From positions 50,497,001-50,561,000 of the forward strand of contig CM066732.1 of the NCBI GenBank assembly GCA_033961575.1: a DNA stretch of 64,000 nucleotides, given 5' to 3'. Numbering within the stretch: the stretch's first letter is position 1; the number at the start of each line of letters is the position of its first letter. A model generated the notes under the pieces. That model had not been told where the DNA came from and made no database searches. It saw nothing but the letters and a program-made list of their open reading frames with translations. Positions 10,596-21,689 of this stretch are shown in pieces. The stretch comes from Aselliscus stoliczkanus (taxonomy: Eukaryota > Chordata > Mammalia > Chiroptera > Hipposideridae). The translations under genes were made by a program, and so were the position numbers.

Positions 10596-11072
10596 CTGTA
10601 ACTGTGTCTGTGGAAAGCTCAGACCCCTTTTGGCCAAATGTGGCCGTGGGGGTGGGGAGTCACATGAGAAAGCCCTCACTTAAGTGCTCACCTTTTTGTC
10701 ACTCAAAACACATTTTCCTGAATTTTTTCCAGCGGTTAAAGGGGAATGACTGGAACCCTAATGCCAAAACAGATTTTTAAAGCAGATTTTTTTTTTTTCG
10801 GTTCTTCTATTGGCAGGAACTCTCGTCTGCTGCTGTGCAGCTGTGCTCTCAGTGCCAGGGAAAGTGTTCAGCGCGTAACAGCTGCTCAGTACGTGTTTGT
10901 TGAATGAATAAATGAGTTCACACATAAAAGAAGGAATGAAAGTAATGCGTCTGAGGCCTTTTGAGTTTTTCACTCAGCCAAGTATGATTATCTCTCAACA
11001 CCAGGTCAGGCAGGGAAGCAGATGGAAACACTGTAGGGACATTCACAAGTGAATGACTGAAGTGGAACATCC
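10596..11072. other. unassigned spacer between duplicated copies
   Basis: Contains a poly-T run (10788-10798) and an L2/MIR-like end 'gctcagtacgtgtttgttgaatgaataaatgag' at about 10885-10917. No gene. Confidence 0.35.
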
Positions 11073-11397
11073 AAGCTCAGTATTGTTTTTCCCAGAGCTG
11101 GCGTTCCTCCTGTTTGGGTTTGGTTTGGGTTTTCTGCAGATTGAGCGAAGAGCGCGCTGAGTCTCGGTAACCCCCAGAGGACTTCATGCAGACTGTCCCA
11201 GGATCAGTGTTCCCCAAATGACCGAAAAAAAGGTCACAACCTAGTGAATCGTCTCCCCGCACCCCCAAACCAGAATGTAAAATTAAACTCCTGATGATTT
11301 GTAAAAGCAGGCTTGCAACATTGCATAAAACCAAACCAAAGCCAAACAATTGCCAAAAATAAAACTCAAAACTAGCAAGCCTTTCTGGGGTCCCAGG
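11073..11397 (+). repeat. local direct duplication, copy B
   Basis: Second copy of the 9729-10052 segment, offset 1344 bp. Differences include 'cctcctg' for 'cctccgg', extra CC in 'ggtaacccccagagg', loss of bases in 'cagactgtccc' and 'cgcaccccc' for 'ccccaccccc'. Homology stops abruptly at both ends. Confidence 0.9.
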
Positions 11398-12084
11398 AGC
11401 CTTTCTTATTTACACTTGGGTTTTAAGACTCCACAAGACAACAGGAGTACTCTAATTGGAGCCTGGGAGGAGGGACGGAATGGCCAGTCGCTAGTAAAAC
11501 CGAAAGCATTTATTTATTATTTAATTTGTTTGCCCAGGAGACTTTGCTCCTGATGGAAACATCTGGTTTTCATTGTAGTCCAACTTTTACCTAATTGTAC
11601 AGCTGGGGAGATTAAGGCACGCGGGGTCACAGGCCGAGCCCCACCAGGACCCAGCCCCCTATGAGAGCTTTGCTCCTCGCTTCAGGCTAGAGACCACACT
11701 CCTTGCCCCTGGTCCTCTGGTGGCGACCTATAAATAAGAAAGGAATTACTCTTTCAAGTCCCCACTCTCCCTCCTGATTCTCATTAATGGCAGGGCTGGG
11801 GGTTGAGGGCAGAGGAGGGGGACTGGGGAGATGGAAGATGCAGGAGGAAGGGGCAGCAACCACAGAGGTCCCCGACCACAGGAAGAGGTGGGGGTGCAGC
11901 TTGAACAGAAGCTGTTCTTCTGGGGGTCCTTTGTCAAAGGCTGGCCCCTCTGACCCAAAGTCAGAGGCCATTTTCCAGCTCTGAGAGTAAAACGAGAAAT
12001 AGGGTTCAGCAGTAACATCAGGGGGCCGGAACAAAAAAGAATAAATTGTACCCAGAGCAGAAGCTGCCACCTAGGAACCAGGGG
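11398..12084. other. unassigned sequence
   Basis: No recognised repeat. Overlapping open frames on both strands at 11687-12120 arise from GC-rich, stop-poor DNA and show no domain. Confidence 0.3.
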
Positions 12085-12262
12085 ATGTTCCTCACTGGAT
12101 CCAAACCCCACCGTCACCACTTCCAGTGTGATCTTGAGCCCGTTGTTGAACCTCTCTGAGCCTCAATTCCCTGATCTCCTGGAATTGTTAGGGGTGTTGA
12201 ATGAGATAATTTATGTGAAATACCTAGTAGAAATAGCTGATGCTCAGTAAGCACTTAAAAAA
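12085..12262 (+). repeat. MIR SINE relic
   Basis: 'gtgtgatcttgagcccgttgttgaacctctctgagcctcaattccctgatctcc', then 'gttgaatgagataatttatgtgaaatacctag' and 'gatgctcagtaagcactta': near-full MIR order. Confidence 0.8.
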
Positions 12263-12921
12263 ACAAGTTAGTAATGACTGGTCTAAAGAGAAATCACTCA
12301 AGATACCACACTTTATTCCTTGCCCATTGAAAGCAGTGAGCTCATGTGGCATTCAGAGTGAGTGGAGATGTCATGAGGCATCTGAGCGCTTCCTGTGCTC
12401 AGGGAGCTCTCATTCTCCAGGCTTTGGGGTAACCATTTCCTGCCCAGATCCATTCCAGAGTGGTGGAGTACAGAACACCCAGACAGTGCGGGGAGCAGAC
12501 ATCAATCGGAATCCTTATCCTACCACCAGGCGGGTCCCTGGACTTTCTGCCTCTCTCTTTCCTTGTCTATAAGACGAAGAGTTTTTGTTCCAAGATTTGG
12601 ATAGAATCATGGGTGTTGAAAAGGGATTCCTGGCTACATGGCAGTTGGCACTGCCTCTGAGCTCAGTGCCAACACCAGGGGTGAGTGGGGACGAGCCAAA
12701 GAATGAAGACATAGGTTCCCAAAGCACACTCTGCACAGAGCCAGGTGAGGGGATGTTACCTGAACACACCTGTCTCATTGTCACATAATGTGCGGTGTGC
12801 TGGATAACCAGAATTCTTCACTGCAAGGCTTCTCAAAGCGCGTAGTAATATGTGAAGGTATATGGGAGATATTGAAAGGAGGTGAAGTGTTTTTCGTTTC
12901 CCTCATGGAGCTCACGAAGTA
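12263..12921. other. unassigned sequence
   Basis: No gene or confident repeat. Confidence 0.3.
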
Positions 12922-12932
12922 GAGCAATCTTT

Positions 12933-13095
12933 CTTTCTTTCTTTCTTTATTTCTTTATTTTTAGCTGAGTCATCCTGCCACCTGTTGGCAGCTCAGTGGC
13001 ACTCAGCTCAGGCTAGGCATCGAACTGCTGTTGCTCACAGCTCAGCTCACACTCTTGAGTGAGCTCTTAACCAACTGAGCCACTCGGCTGGCCCT
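12933..13095 (-). mobile_element. tRNA-derived SINE (type 2) with target-site duplication
   Basis: Flanked by a perfect 11-base duplication gagcaatcttt (12922-12932 and 13096-13106). On the minus strand it reads 'gggccagccgagtggctcagttggttaagagctcactcaagag', 'gagctgagctgtgagcaacagcagttcgatgcc', a short body 'ccaacaggtggcaggatgactcagcta' and an A/AAAG-rich tail (the TTTC run at 12933-12948 on plus). A box tggctcagttgg and B box gttcgatgcc are intact. Same family as 49445-49591. Confidence 0.9.
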
Positions 13096-13106
13096 GAGCA
13101 ATCTTT

Positions 13107-14239
13107 GAATGAAAGGGAAACTCCAACATACTGTCCTGGGCAGTGGAGTGCTTCTGAGTTAGAGCGACGGCAAAGGAAGCGCCCCTGTCTCTTTGCTGAC
13201 GGGCCTCCAATCCATTTCACCCCAGTAACATTTATCTCAAGGGACATCCAATATCACAAATAAAAATAAATTTTAATGCAATTTAACTGATAAAAGAGAA
13301 AGCCATATGATATTCTGTTTTCAAATCATGAATTGAGTTTTTATTTGATAAGCAATAACAATGCTAAAAATGGCACTCTTCAGACTTGATGGTATAGGGA
13401 AAATCTTCTGAGTGGGTCTTTCCTGGTATTTATTTTATCCTAATCCTGCCTCCAACCTGTGCAAACCCACCACTCTCATAAGGAGCACTCAACACAGTTG
13501 TCAGCCATATTAGACATCTGCATCCAAGGGCAACTCAACCATCAGTGGTGTCCCATGGACTAGTTCTCCTCTTCCAAAAACTTACGCTGCATAAAAGAGG
13601 GTTTTGCTGCCGAGTCCTGGGAGCTTGATCTGATTTGCCATCACCCAACTGGTTTCTACTTAAATGTCTAAGAAAACTCAGCCCTTCAAGATGGCCATAA
13701 TTGAGACTGGGATTTATCTTCCTTCCCTATCTTAAACAATGACCAAGGGTGAGGGAGAGTTCCAGCCTTAAATATTTAATGATGTTCAGCTCTGAGAGGG
13801 GAAAGACTGGGCTGTTTAGAACCTCATTCCCAGAAGGCCATTGGTATTATTAAACACATCCATTATGGCAGACGTTCAAGGTATGAGATTCATGACCCTG
13901 GGAGAGCATGCCTCTGAGACATCTCTGAATCTTCCTGGGGCCACCTGGTCTAGTCCCTTCTACTCTCATGTCATTCAGCCCAACTGGAAGGTAGTCTAGA
14001 GAATTAAGATAAATGCATGGAGGATCTATTTCCACTGCTCTTTCCAAATGAAGCACCTGGAAGCAAGACCTTATGCAGTCAGAAATACCTTTCCCATCCC
14101 AGCACTCCTCCAGGACTTAGCACTGAAGAAGGCTCCTAAGAAGGCAAGTCAGTGTACAGCTCCGAATCTCTTCCCCATCGGAATGAGGAAAAACCAACAA
14201 GGATATCACCTTCTTGTCTAGCAGGGTTGTATCCTCACT
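13107..14239. other. unassigned sequence
   Basis: AT-rich start (13255-13400) and otherwise featureless. No gene or confident repeat. Confidence 0.3.
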
Positions 14240-14545
14240 CTCAGCTGACACTCAGTCTCTGCCCTGTCATCTAAAACCTGCATCTCAGCCTCTTAAACAT
14301 GACTTTTCTCCTTCTACTGTCCTTCACAACTGGCCTCTCACCTAACTCTGACTTGAGCAACCCCTGCCATCGTTATCAGCACCCACCTTTTCTGCTAATT
14401 GTCTGGTATATGTTAGGTTTGCATCCTTAGTCTTGGTTGCAAGTTCCATGAGGGTTGAGACTTAATCTCCTTGACCACCGATAGCACCTGACAATGGTGG
14501 ACACAGTAGGCTCTTAACAAGTGTTAGTCAATTCTTCAGGTGTCT
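14240..14545 (+). repeat. L2 LINE 3' end relic
   Basis: Ends with the L2-type tail: 'gcaagttccatgagggttgagacttaatctcc', 'gatagcacctgacaatggtgg' and 'acagtaggctcttaacaagtgttag'. Upstream C/T-rich 'tctgccctgtcatctaaaacctgcatctcag' fits the L2 3'-UTR region. Confidence 0.65.
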
Positions 14546-14737
14546 GGGGCTGAAAGTAATGTTAGTTTAATAGCATCATCACATGCTTATTTCAAGCAAT
14601 AGAACTCAGGTAAGGAGGAACAAACCAAGGACTCATTTTATTCATTTCCTGACCAACTTCACTATTGCATACTTCATTACAGGAATCCATTACAAACGTT
14701 CACCTATCAATGTTTAAAATTTTTCCTGAAGTCCATG

Positions 14738-14741
<4 letters not shown>

Positions 14742-14801
<60 letters not shown>
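14742..14801. repeat. (TC)n microsatellite
   Basis: About 30 uninterrupted TC units followed by a C-rich tail. The homopurine/homopyrimidine mirror symmetry can form H-DNA. The Ser/Leu and Arg/Glu open frames across it are artefacts. Confidence 0.97.
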
Positions 14802-14803
<2 letters not shown>

Positions 14804-15039
14804 CCCCGCCCCACTCTCTCTCCATCCCCATTCTTTTTGTCTGTTTGTTTGTTTGCCTGTAAAAGAACACAGAAGAATTTAGTTCTCTCATGCTGACTCT
14901 CTGGCCAGGCTTTTAAAAGCACAAAAAAAGGATACTGTGTAGATACTAGTAGATCTGATTGTAGGAGGTGAAAGAAATCTGCATTCTTGCTTTTGACAAC
15001 TCACCCTGCATAGGAAAAAGTGTCATGCATTGTAGAACG

Positions 15040-15365
15040 AGAAAACGCTAAACCTGCCCTTCAGATAATACATGTCTGCTTGAGGAGATAGAGATTGCGG
15101 GGAAACACATTGAATCACTCCTTCTTTCATTATTTTTGACATTGATTTGTCATTAGGAAAATTTATTAGGCTCCAGATTAAATTGATTTGAAGAATCATT
15201 AATTCATGGGATGAAGCCAGGGCCGTTTGGCCTGCCCACGCCGAAATGAGGCAGTATTGATAAAACAAAGGGGAAATATCAGAGCCATTGAAAACCCCCT
15301 TTTTCCAACCTGGAGGAATATTTTGAACCTCATTTGAGGGAGGGGGTGATATTCTAATAGTCATC
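15040..15365. promoter_or_regulatory. candidate conserved non-coding element
   Basis: Unique sequence dense in factor-type motifs: 'cattgatttgtcattaggaaaatttatta' (15140), 'gattaaattgatttgaagaatcattaattcatggg' (15176), 'gtattgataaaacaaagggg' (15255, SOX/LEF-like). The texture resembles developmental enhancers. No functional evidence is visible here. Confidence 0.25.
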
Positions 15366-15959
15366 TTCAGTCAACTTTTCTACAGAAAGGGATTTTTCCA
15401 ACACATAAATCAGAAGAACAAATGGATATTAATTTCAGAGACGTTATTCAGAACAAAGAAAGTTACCAAATGACCTATTTGCTCCAAAATAGGGATGAGC
15501 ACACAGCCTCTGTCCTTCCTCCACAAAGGGAACCAGAACCCAACCCATATGCTTCCCAGAGCGTCCTCTTCCCAGGTGATGTCCCTCCCGCCATGATGGC
15601 TTCAGTCAAGCCAGGGGTGACTGCCCGTTAAAGAAGCTTTTCCTAATGTAAGGTGGGACTATTGTCTCATTCCCTCCCCAGCCCCTTAGCAATTACTGTT
15701 GAATATAAATTACTGTGGAACATACCATAAAACACATGTTTTCCTGCCTTGTCTCTTAGTTATCTTCTGCTATATGTTCAAAAGAAAAATAAGAATAATA
15801 TCCACCCTTCCCCAATCATTGCATTAGTTAGGTCTACTGTTTGCAAATCATCAGAAAAGCTTAAGGACAAAAGGGAATTCTTTGATTCAGATGGCAGAAA
15901 AGTCCAGGAGTATAATGGGCTCAGGCAGGGCTGGAAGCAGGTGGTCAGATAACGTCATC
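15366..15959. other. unassigned sequence
   Basis: No gene or confident repeat. Short plus-strand open frames at 15422-15631 and 15749-15952 lack features. Confidence 0.3.
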
Positions 15960-15969
15960 AGGACAGTGT

Positions 15970-16068
15970 TCCCCCTCCTCCCTCCGGCCTTCTCCGGCTC
16001 TCTCCCTCCCTCCCCTCCTTTATCTCTCCCTGCCTTCCTCCCACTCCCTATCCTCCCTTCCCTCCATT
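15970..16068. repeat. CCTC-rich polypyrimidine tract
   Basis: About 100 bases almost free of purines on the plus strand, an imperfect (CCCT)n-like tract. Confidence 0.8.
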
Positions 16069-16219
16069 TCTTGGCTCAGGCATTCTCCCTATGAGGAAGC
16101 CCTATTAACTCTGGATTTACATTTTCTTTATACCTACCCATTCCTGTGGAAAACAGTTTCTCTGTTCCAAGAGATTCAACAAAAGTCCAGGAATTGAGTC
16201 TCTTTATCTTTGAAGAGAT

Positions 16220-16345
16220 GTTTAAATCTCTCCATTTATTCATTCATCCGTTCAATTGTCTTCTTCTCCATCTGCCAGTCCCTATCCCATTCATTCCATG
16301 TGCTAAGTTTTGGGGTCCAGATGGAGCCCTTGCCTTCAACCAACC
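16220..16345 (+). repeat. ancient mammalian interspersed repeat start
   Basis: 'ccatttattcattcatccgttc', '...cattccatgtgctaag' and 'gatggagcccttgccttcaa' follow the beginning of the 'ttattgagcacctactatgtgccaggc...' repeat. Diverged. Confidence 0.4.
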
Positions 16346-17225
16346 CTCCTTTAGAAGCTCCTTCTTTGTTACTGACTCCTCCGAGAACGCAGCTAAGCAT
16401 CACTAATGCACACACCCACCCTGTGGCACGAGGAGTGTAGCTAAGGGTGACATGGCTGGTTTTTCACTTCCTAGATATTCTTCAGTCTGGCTTAGATTTC
16501 TGCCAATGCAGAAAAGCCTGGAAGACAGGGTTTGGCTCATGGAAGGGTGAAACTTTGAAGAGTTAAGCTCACAATGAATTTTACCATTCACTGACACATC
16601 AGGACCTCTGGGCGTACAGAGAAGCTGTGAGGATGAGTGAGGGGAAAGCAGCCCTGGAATGTCACATATGGCATCAGGGCTGTGTGATGAGAAGGCGGGA
16701 CATTCCCAAGGAAGGGCTGGGGATAACATGCCCGGAGACCAAATAAAAAGAACTATAACTTCACATGCACACTTTGGGATTTAATTACATTGCAGGCTCA
16801 CCCCAGGCTTCAGGTAAGCTCTGCCTGGAGTTGAGTATCTGTGTGTGTGTGTTTGCGTGTATCTTGTATATTTTTCTGAAAGTTGAGAGACTCCAGGAGA
16901 AGGAGCCAAACAAGGGAGAGCAGTCTCTGAGTGGTAACAGGGTGCCTGTTATTCTCACAGGCTGCCTCCTCCTTGAAGTCTAGCGGGGCCCTTCCAGCCC
17001 CCTGAGATCTTAGCACCTGGCTTGGCATCTCTTCAATGATACTTTACTCCATTTGGGGGATTTGTTTAGTTCCCAGATGAAAGGACTCTCACTGAACCTT
17101 TTCTCAGGGTATCCTTGAGACCGTCAGCTTCAGAAAGAGTCATGGCCCTGAAGACACCGTACCAAGTGCACGGAGCTCCACAGCATCCACACCACCTTTG
17201 CATCAACTAAATCAGGAGCAAATAT
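16346..17225. other. unassigned sequence
   Basis: Short GT run at 16840-16852. No gene or confident repeat. Confidence 0.3.
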
Positions 17226-17475
17226 TTGCACACATTGAAAACCCCCAATGACTAGGCAGTTGCCTATGTACTAGGCACTATGCTGGATGCATTTTATACA
17301 TCTTCTCTTGTTTAATCCATCTAACAACCGCACAAGAATAAATATTCTTATTCCCATTTGACAAAGTATCAGAGAAGCTGGACAACTTGCCCAAGGTTAC
17401 ACATCTCATTAGCAGCAAAGCCAAGGTTCAGACCCAGTCACTGTGCTCTTTCCAGAAATATTAACTCAGAGCTTT
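17226..17475 (-). repeat. MIR SINE relic
   Basis: The plus strand shows reverse-complement MIR: 'actaggcactatgctgga', 'ttaatccatctaacaaccgcac', 'ttcccatttgacaaagtatcagagaagctggacaacttgcccaaggttacaca' and 'aaggttcagaccca'. Confidence 0.85.
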
Positions 17476-17502
17476 TGACATAGGGACACAGAGCAAATCC
17501 TT

Positions 17503-17540
17503 GTTGAATGAATGAATGAATGAATGGATGGATGGATGGA
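17503..17540. repeat. (GAAT)n/(GGAT)n microsatellite
   Basis: Adjacent GAAT and GGAT tetranucleotide runs after an L2/MIR-type end ('gcaaatccttgttgaatgaa'). Confidence 0.9.
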
Positions 17541-18707
17541 CAATTTCGCTATGCCTCCCTCAGTTCAGTGTCTCCTGTTCTGTGCTGACTCTGATGCATA
17601 GGTAATGTTGGGGGACTGAAAATCACAGAGCCCCTGACACTAGCAGATGGTCCACTACCGTTCTGTCTCTGCAGAGCAACTGACAAACTGAGTCCCGGGT
17701 GGGCGCAGAGCCTTTGCTGAGCCTCACGGATCTCTGTCAGGTTCATTAATGCCATTGTGGTTCAAAGACAGTCAATACTCTAGCCGCTGCCTCCGATCAG
17801 ACTGCATGAAAAACAGGAATGCGACTCCTTCCTGTGTTCTGCCCAAGCACAGTATGTTGTGGGGGTAATTTCTGGTCTGGCCAGTAAAAACCTCCAGGAG
17901 CCTTCCTCTAGGTCTTTAATTATGAACTGTAGGGGACACCACAAAATAAATACTTAAAATGTCTAGACAACCAGTCATCAGAGTAGGATAATTAACTTCA
18001 AACATTCTAAATTGTTGGAGGAGTCGTTATTCACCTTCTGTAGTTCCTTTCTATATCCTTCTCCTGCCAATACGTTTGCAGCAGCAAGGCTGGGGACCCA
18101 GTTGAAACCTTCTCCTGATACAAAGCAGCCTCTTTCCCCAGCTCTTAAATGACAAGTCACAAAATGACCAGAGAACATACAATAAAGGAACATAAACTGA
18201 GACCATTAGTTTTTCCAAGGAAGGAAAAAAATCGCTCTACTTTTTAATTACATCAAAACACAAAACAGCACTAAGGCAGATTTGGGAAACAAGAATTACT
18301 ATTTTATTTACTTAGTCTATTTTATGTATGTCTTTCTTAAATTTTTATTACTGAAAAAATTAATCAAACCATCCTGATTCTTGATTAATGCTCAGTAAAT
18401 GTGCCTTCTGACATCTAAAATGTGATTAGGCTGCCGTTGAACTTGGGGTGTTTCTTCCCCTATCCAGCCTCACCTCCCACTGACTTCCTCCAAGGAAGCA
18501 TTTTTAGCATTGAACACACATTAATTTTGTCACAATCCAAAAGCAAAACACTTCATGAAAGAGATATGGATTTCATGATGAGAACTTGCTGCAAACGTGT
18601 CTCGGACCCCTGCGCTCACTTTAGAGGGGGGCGTGGGGGCTTGTTGTTAATCAAGTCCAAAACTTGAACTCAAACTACCTGGCTTTGGGCAGTGAGTGGA
18701 TCTTAAA
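17541..18707. other. unassigned sequence
   Basis: No gene or confident repeat. The stretch 18210-18380 is AT-rich. Confidence 0.3.
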
Positions 18708-18722
18708 AGTACGAGCCTTGTG

Positions 18723-18833
18723 GGCCGGCCGAGTGGCGCAGTGGTTAAGCGCTGGCTTGGGAAGCCAGCGGCCCCGGTTCAGTCCCACATGTGAGGGCCA
18801 GTGACACTGCCCTCAAAAAAAAAAAAAAAAAAC
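18723..18833 (+). mobile_element. short tRNA-derived SINE (type 3) with target-site duplication
   Basis: A compact SINE of about 110 bp. The head is 'ggccggccgagtggcgcagtggttaagcgctggcttgggaagccagcggcc', a near-perfect anticodon-arm hairpin (ctggc / gccag around ttgggaa), then B-box region 'ccggttcagtccca', 'ggccagtgacactgccct' and a run of about 19 A. The flanking 15-base duplications are 18708-18722 and 18834-18848, with three differences. Shares its head with 32184-32288. Confidence 0.9.
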
Positions 18834-18984
18834 AGTGTGAGTCTTGTGAGTACAGAGCTGAGCTTGGTTCTGAGGCAGAGGACAGCTGTTCAAAATGTCA
18901 ACAGCTTCCTTCCACACACTCCTTCACATCCTCCTGCTAGCAGATAATCTTTTATAAGACACCAAATGATTAATAAGAATTCTC

Positions 18985-19260
18985 ATTGTGTGAGTCCATA
19001 TCATTTTCCTTTAAATGAAAGAAATGCCACATCAACTTTTATTGAATGAATATTTTATATTCCATGTATAATGACCATATTTAATTGCTACAGCTCTAAT
19101 TAAAGGTGATATCCGATTGCATGCATATACTTTTTAAAAACCATAATTGTCTTGTGCAAGCCACTGAATAGACTTAAGAATCTTCAATAACAAAATTACA
19201 TTAATAGCATGTGCTATTAAATATGATTGATGGTAAAATTGGACCCCTCCTGGTTCTCTA
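18985..19260. promoter_or_regulatory. candidate conserved non-coding element
   Basis: AT-rich, non-repetitive: 'catatttaattgctacagctctaattaaaggtgatatccg' (19076) and 'acattaatagcatgtgctattaaatatg' (19199). The latter contains an imperfect palindrome around agcatgtgct. Homeodomain-type sites. Conservation unknown. Confidence 0.25.
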
Positions 19261-19835
19261 CCACACAAAAGCACACACTGCTTTTGAAGATGGTGCCTGG
19301 TGTGTCAACAAGAAAGCCAGGGAAAATAGACTGATACCACCAAAGCCTGCCTTTCCTCCAAAGAAAGGACATCTTGGCAAGAATAAAAGGTGCCTCTAGC
19401 ATTTGAGCTTTGTGCTGGAAAGGGCTGACGGAAATTTACTTGGCTGGCTCTGTGTGGCAACCCTGCTCCCAATGAAAGCTGGAGGAGCCTGTGGTAGAAG
19501 GGGACTTAGAGGTGGGCAGATTTTTGAGAAGGTCCTTGGCAGAGGCCCATCGCCAATGAGAGCCATCATCTCTAAGAGAAAACACAAGCCAGCAGCAAGA
19601 TGGCACTTAGTTGTACAAGTTAAGTAAATATGGTGAGTCAATTGAGCGTATGCCCCAGAACCTCCACAGCCCATACCCTCAAGAGTCTTCATCCAAGCTA
19701 AAAATGTTGGTCAAAGAACAGGGGGAATATAGGAGAGAAAAAAGAGAGATGTTGGATTCTAAGATCAATGATGTGAACCAGAACCAAAATGATAAAGAAT
19801 TATACCAGGGAAGAGAGAAGGAGGGGACCCAAATG
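19261..19835. other. unassigned sequence
   Basis: Overlapping open frames on both strands (19211-19692) without domains. No gene called. Confidence 0.3.
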
Positions 19836-19975
19836 TTGGTGGCTGACTTTTTCTCATTTGATCCTCATCACAATCTTTGGAGGGTAGAGATGAGGCGATT
19901 GAGGCTCAGAGCCAGTAAGTAACCTTGGTCCCTCAGATCCCAAACCCCATGCTCTTCCTAGTTTTATACACACTG
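19836..19975 (-). repeat. MIR SINE relic
   Basis: 'ctcatttgatcctcatcacaatctttggagggtagagatgaggcgattgaggctcagagccagtaagtaacc' is reverse-complement MIR. Confidence 0.65.
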
Positions 19976-20375
19976 CCTCCCACAAGGCAAAAGCATGGAT
20001 GTATGTCATGGGGCCCATTGTGTTTCAGATTTCATACACTGTTGGCTTCTCCATTCCAGCTTCTGGGGCTGTAGAGGGAAACTCCCCACTGAAAAGCCTA
20101 ATGGGAGCTAAACCATTTTGGACCAACACTTCAGTCAAGATTTGTTGATGGACAGCTGGGATCAAGGCTTAGCTCTCATGGAGCACAGCTCAGAGTCTGA
20201 GGAAGGAAGTGTGGAGACAGGAAAATTCCAAAGACAACACTGAGCCTTTTAATCCTGATGAGAGTGTGCTCAGTTTCTCTTGCTGCCCTCCTGTTTGGGC
20301 CTGGTTGGAAGGAAAGAGAACAAATGAGACTCCTGAGCTCTGGATCCATCTATAGGATGGTCCCTCTTACTCCAA
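19976..20375. other. unassigned sequence
   Basis: Nothing recognisable. Confidence 0.3.
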
Positions 20376-20640
20376 GTGACACTAACAATACCCACTATTC
20401 ACAGGGCATAATAGTCCTCCACATGCCAGGTACTGCACTAGATGTTTTTCAGACCTAATCTCATTGACTTCTTTAGGAGTTAAATACTATTATTGTTGGT
20501 ATCATTCCCATTTGGCAGCTGAGGAACCGAGATTGCAGTAAGTTAAGCAACTTCTACTGCTAGACGACTGTCGGAGTCAGCCTTTGACCCAGGACCCTCT
20601 GATTTTGAAGATCTTGCCCTCAACCACAGAGCTGTGTGGT
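20376..20640 (-). repeat. MIR SINE relic
   Basis: 'catgccaggtactgcactagatg', 'aatctcattgacttc', 'cccatttggcagctgaggaaccgag', 'agttaagcaactt' and 'tttgacccaggaccctctga' are in reverse-complement MIR order. Confidence 0.85.
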
Positions 20641-21147
20641 CACATCAGTGCAAGATGGCTGAAACTTCTGGAAGAATGACCCTTTATCCAGCCAGGCAGG
20701 TGGACGGACTTTGCCTGAAGGGCCTAGTTTGTTAACCTGAAACTAGCCTCATAAATGTTTATTGATACAAGCTCATTAATTTTCATTGTATTGGTTCTGG
20801 GATGGCTAGGGAGAAACAGTTCTCCCAGTGAGAATAAGGTAGAAAGGCCGACATGCCTTAGAACATAAGCCTAGGTTTTCCAGTTCCCTTCCCCATTGCT
20901 GCTCAGGTGGAAAGGGCTAGAATCACCTTCTTCCAGCCTCCATCAAAATAATATTGAAGGCCCTGGCTTAATGCCCATCTTTAGGGGCATGTGTCTCTAA
21001 CCTCCATTGGCATAGACAGAGCCAATATAAACTGGAGCAGAGATGAGATTTCTTGGTCAATTAAGCCTCCAAATTCTAGACAGAAAAACCACATCACTGA
21101 TGGGCAGCGATGACAGTGAGAAAAACCTGACTCCTGGTAGATTTTTT
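20641..21147. other. unassigned sequence
   Basis: No gene or confident repeat. Confidence 0.3.
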
Positions 21148-21580
21148 CCCCAGCTTTATTGCAGTATGATTGACAAATAGAAATTGTATATATCTAGGGT
21201 GTACGATGTATTTAAAGGTGTACAACATATATATGTATATATATATATGTATACCTTGTGAGATGATGACCACAATTGACTTAATTAACACATCCATCAC
21301 CTGGCATAGTTCCCTTTTGGTTTTGTGGTGAGAGTGCTAAAGATTTACTCTCCAAACAAATTTCAAGTATACAGTACAGTGTTATTAACTATTGTCAGCA
21401 TGCTGTACCTTAGATTCCAAGAACTTGTTCATCTTGTATCTGAAAGTTTGTGTCTTTTTACCAGCAGTTCCCCATTTCCCCTACCTCAGGCAAACGCAAT
21501 TCTTCTCTCTGGTTCTATGCATTCGACTGTTTCAGATTCCACGTCAAAGTGGAATCAGATAGTTTGTCTCTTTCATGGTG
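21148..21580 (-). mobile_element. L1 LINE 3'-UTR fragment
   Basis: The plus strand carries antisense L1M 3'-UTR phrases: 'cagctttattgcagtatgattgacaaatag', 'ggtgtacgatgtatttaaagg', 'tgatgaccacaattgacttaattaacacatccatcacc' and 'tgctgtaccttagattccaagaacttgttcatc'. A TA-rich microsatellite (21228-21252) sits inside. Confidence 0.85.
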
Positions 21581-21689
21581 TATCTTAAAGGAAGACAGTT
21601 TGATTCACTCTAGAGAGAATTGTAATGGCCAGTACACATAAATTATATTTCATTCCACTAGTAATAGATAAATGTAAAATTTTAAATGA

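Noticed and set aside
9860..11349. Similar minus-strand peptides encoded in both duplicated copies
   Set aside because: Similarity follows from the DNA duplication. The frames diverge at both ends and indels shift frame, so no selection for a protein is indicated.
14665..14922. Ser/Leu-rich and Arg/Glu-rich frames
   Set aside because: Direct translation of the TC microsatellite.
17503..17540. Regulatory repeat array
   Set aside because: Ordinary tetranucleotide microsatellite at the end of an L2/MIR relic.
18723..18790. Functional tRNA gene
   Set aside because: The acceptor stem does not pair and a second dispersed copy (32184) shows it is a SINE.
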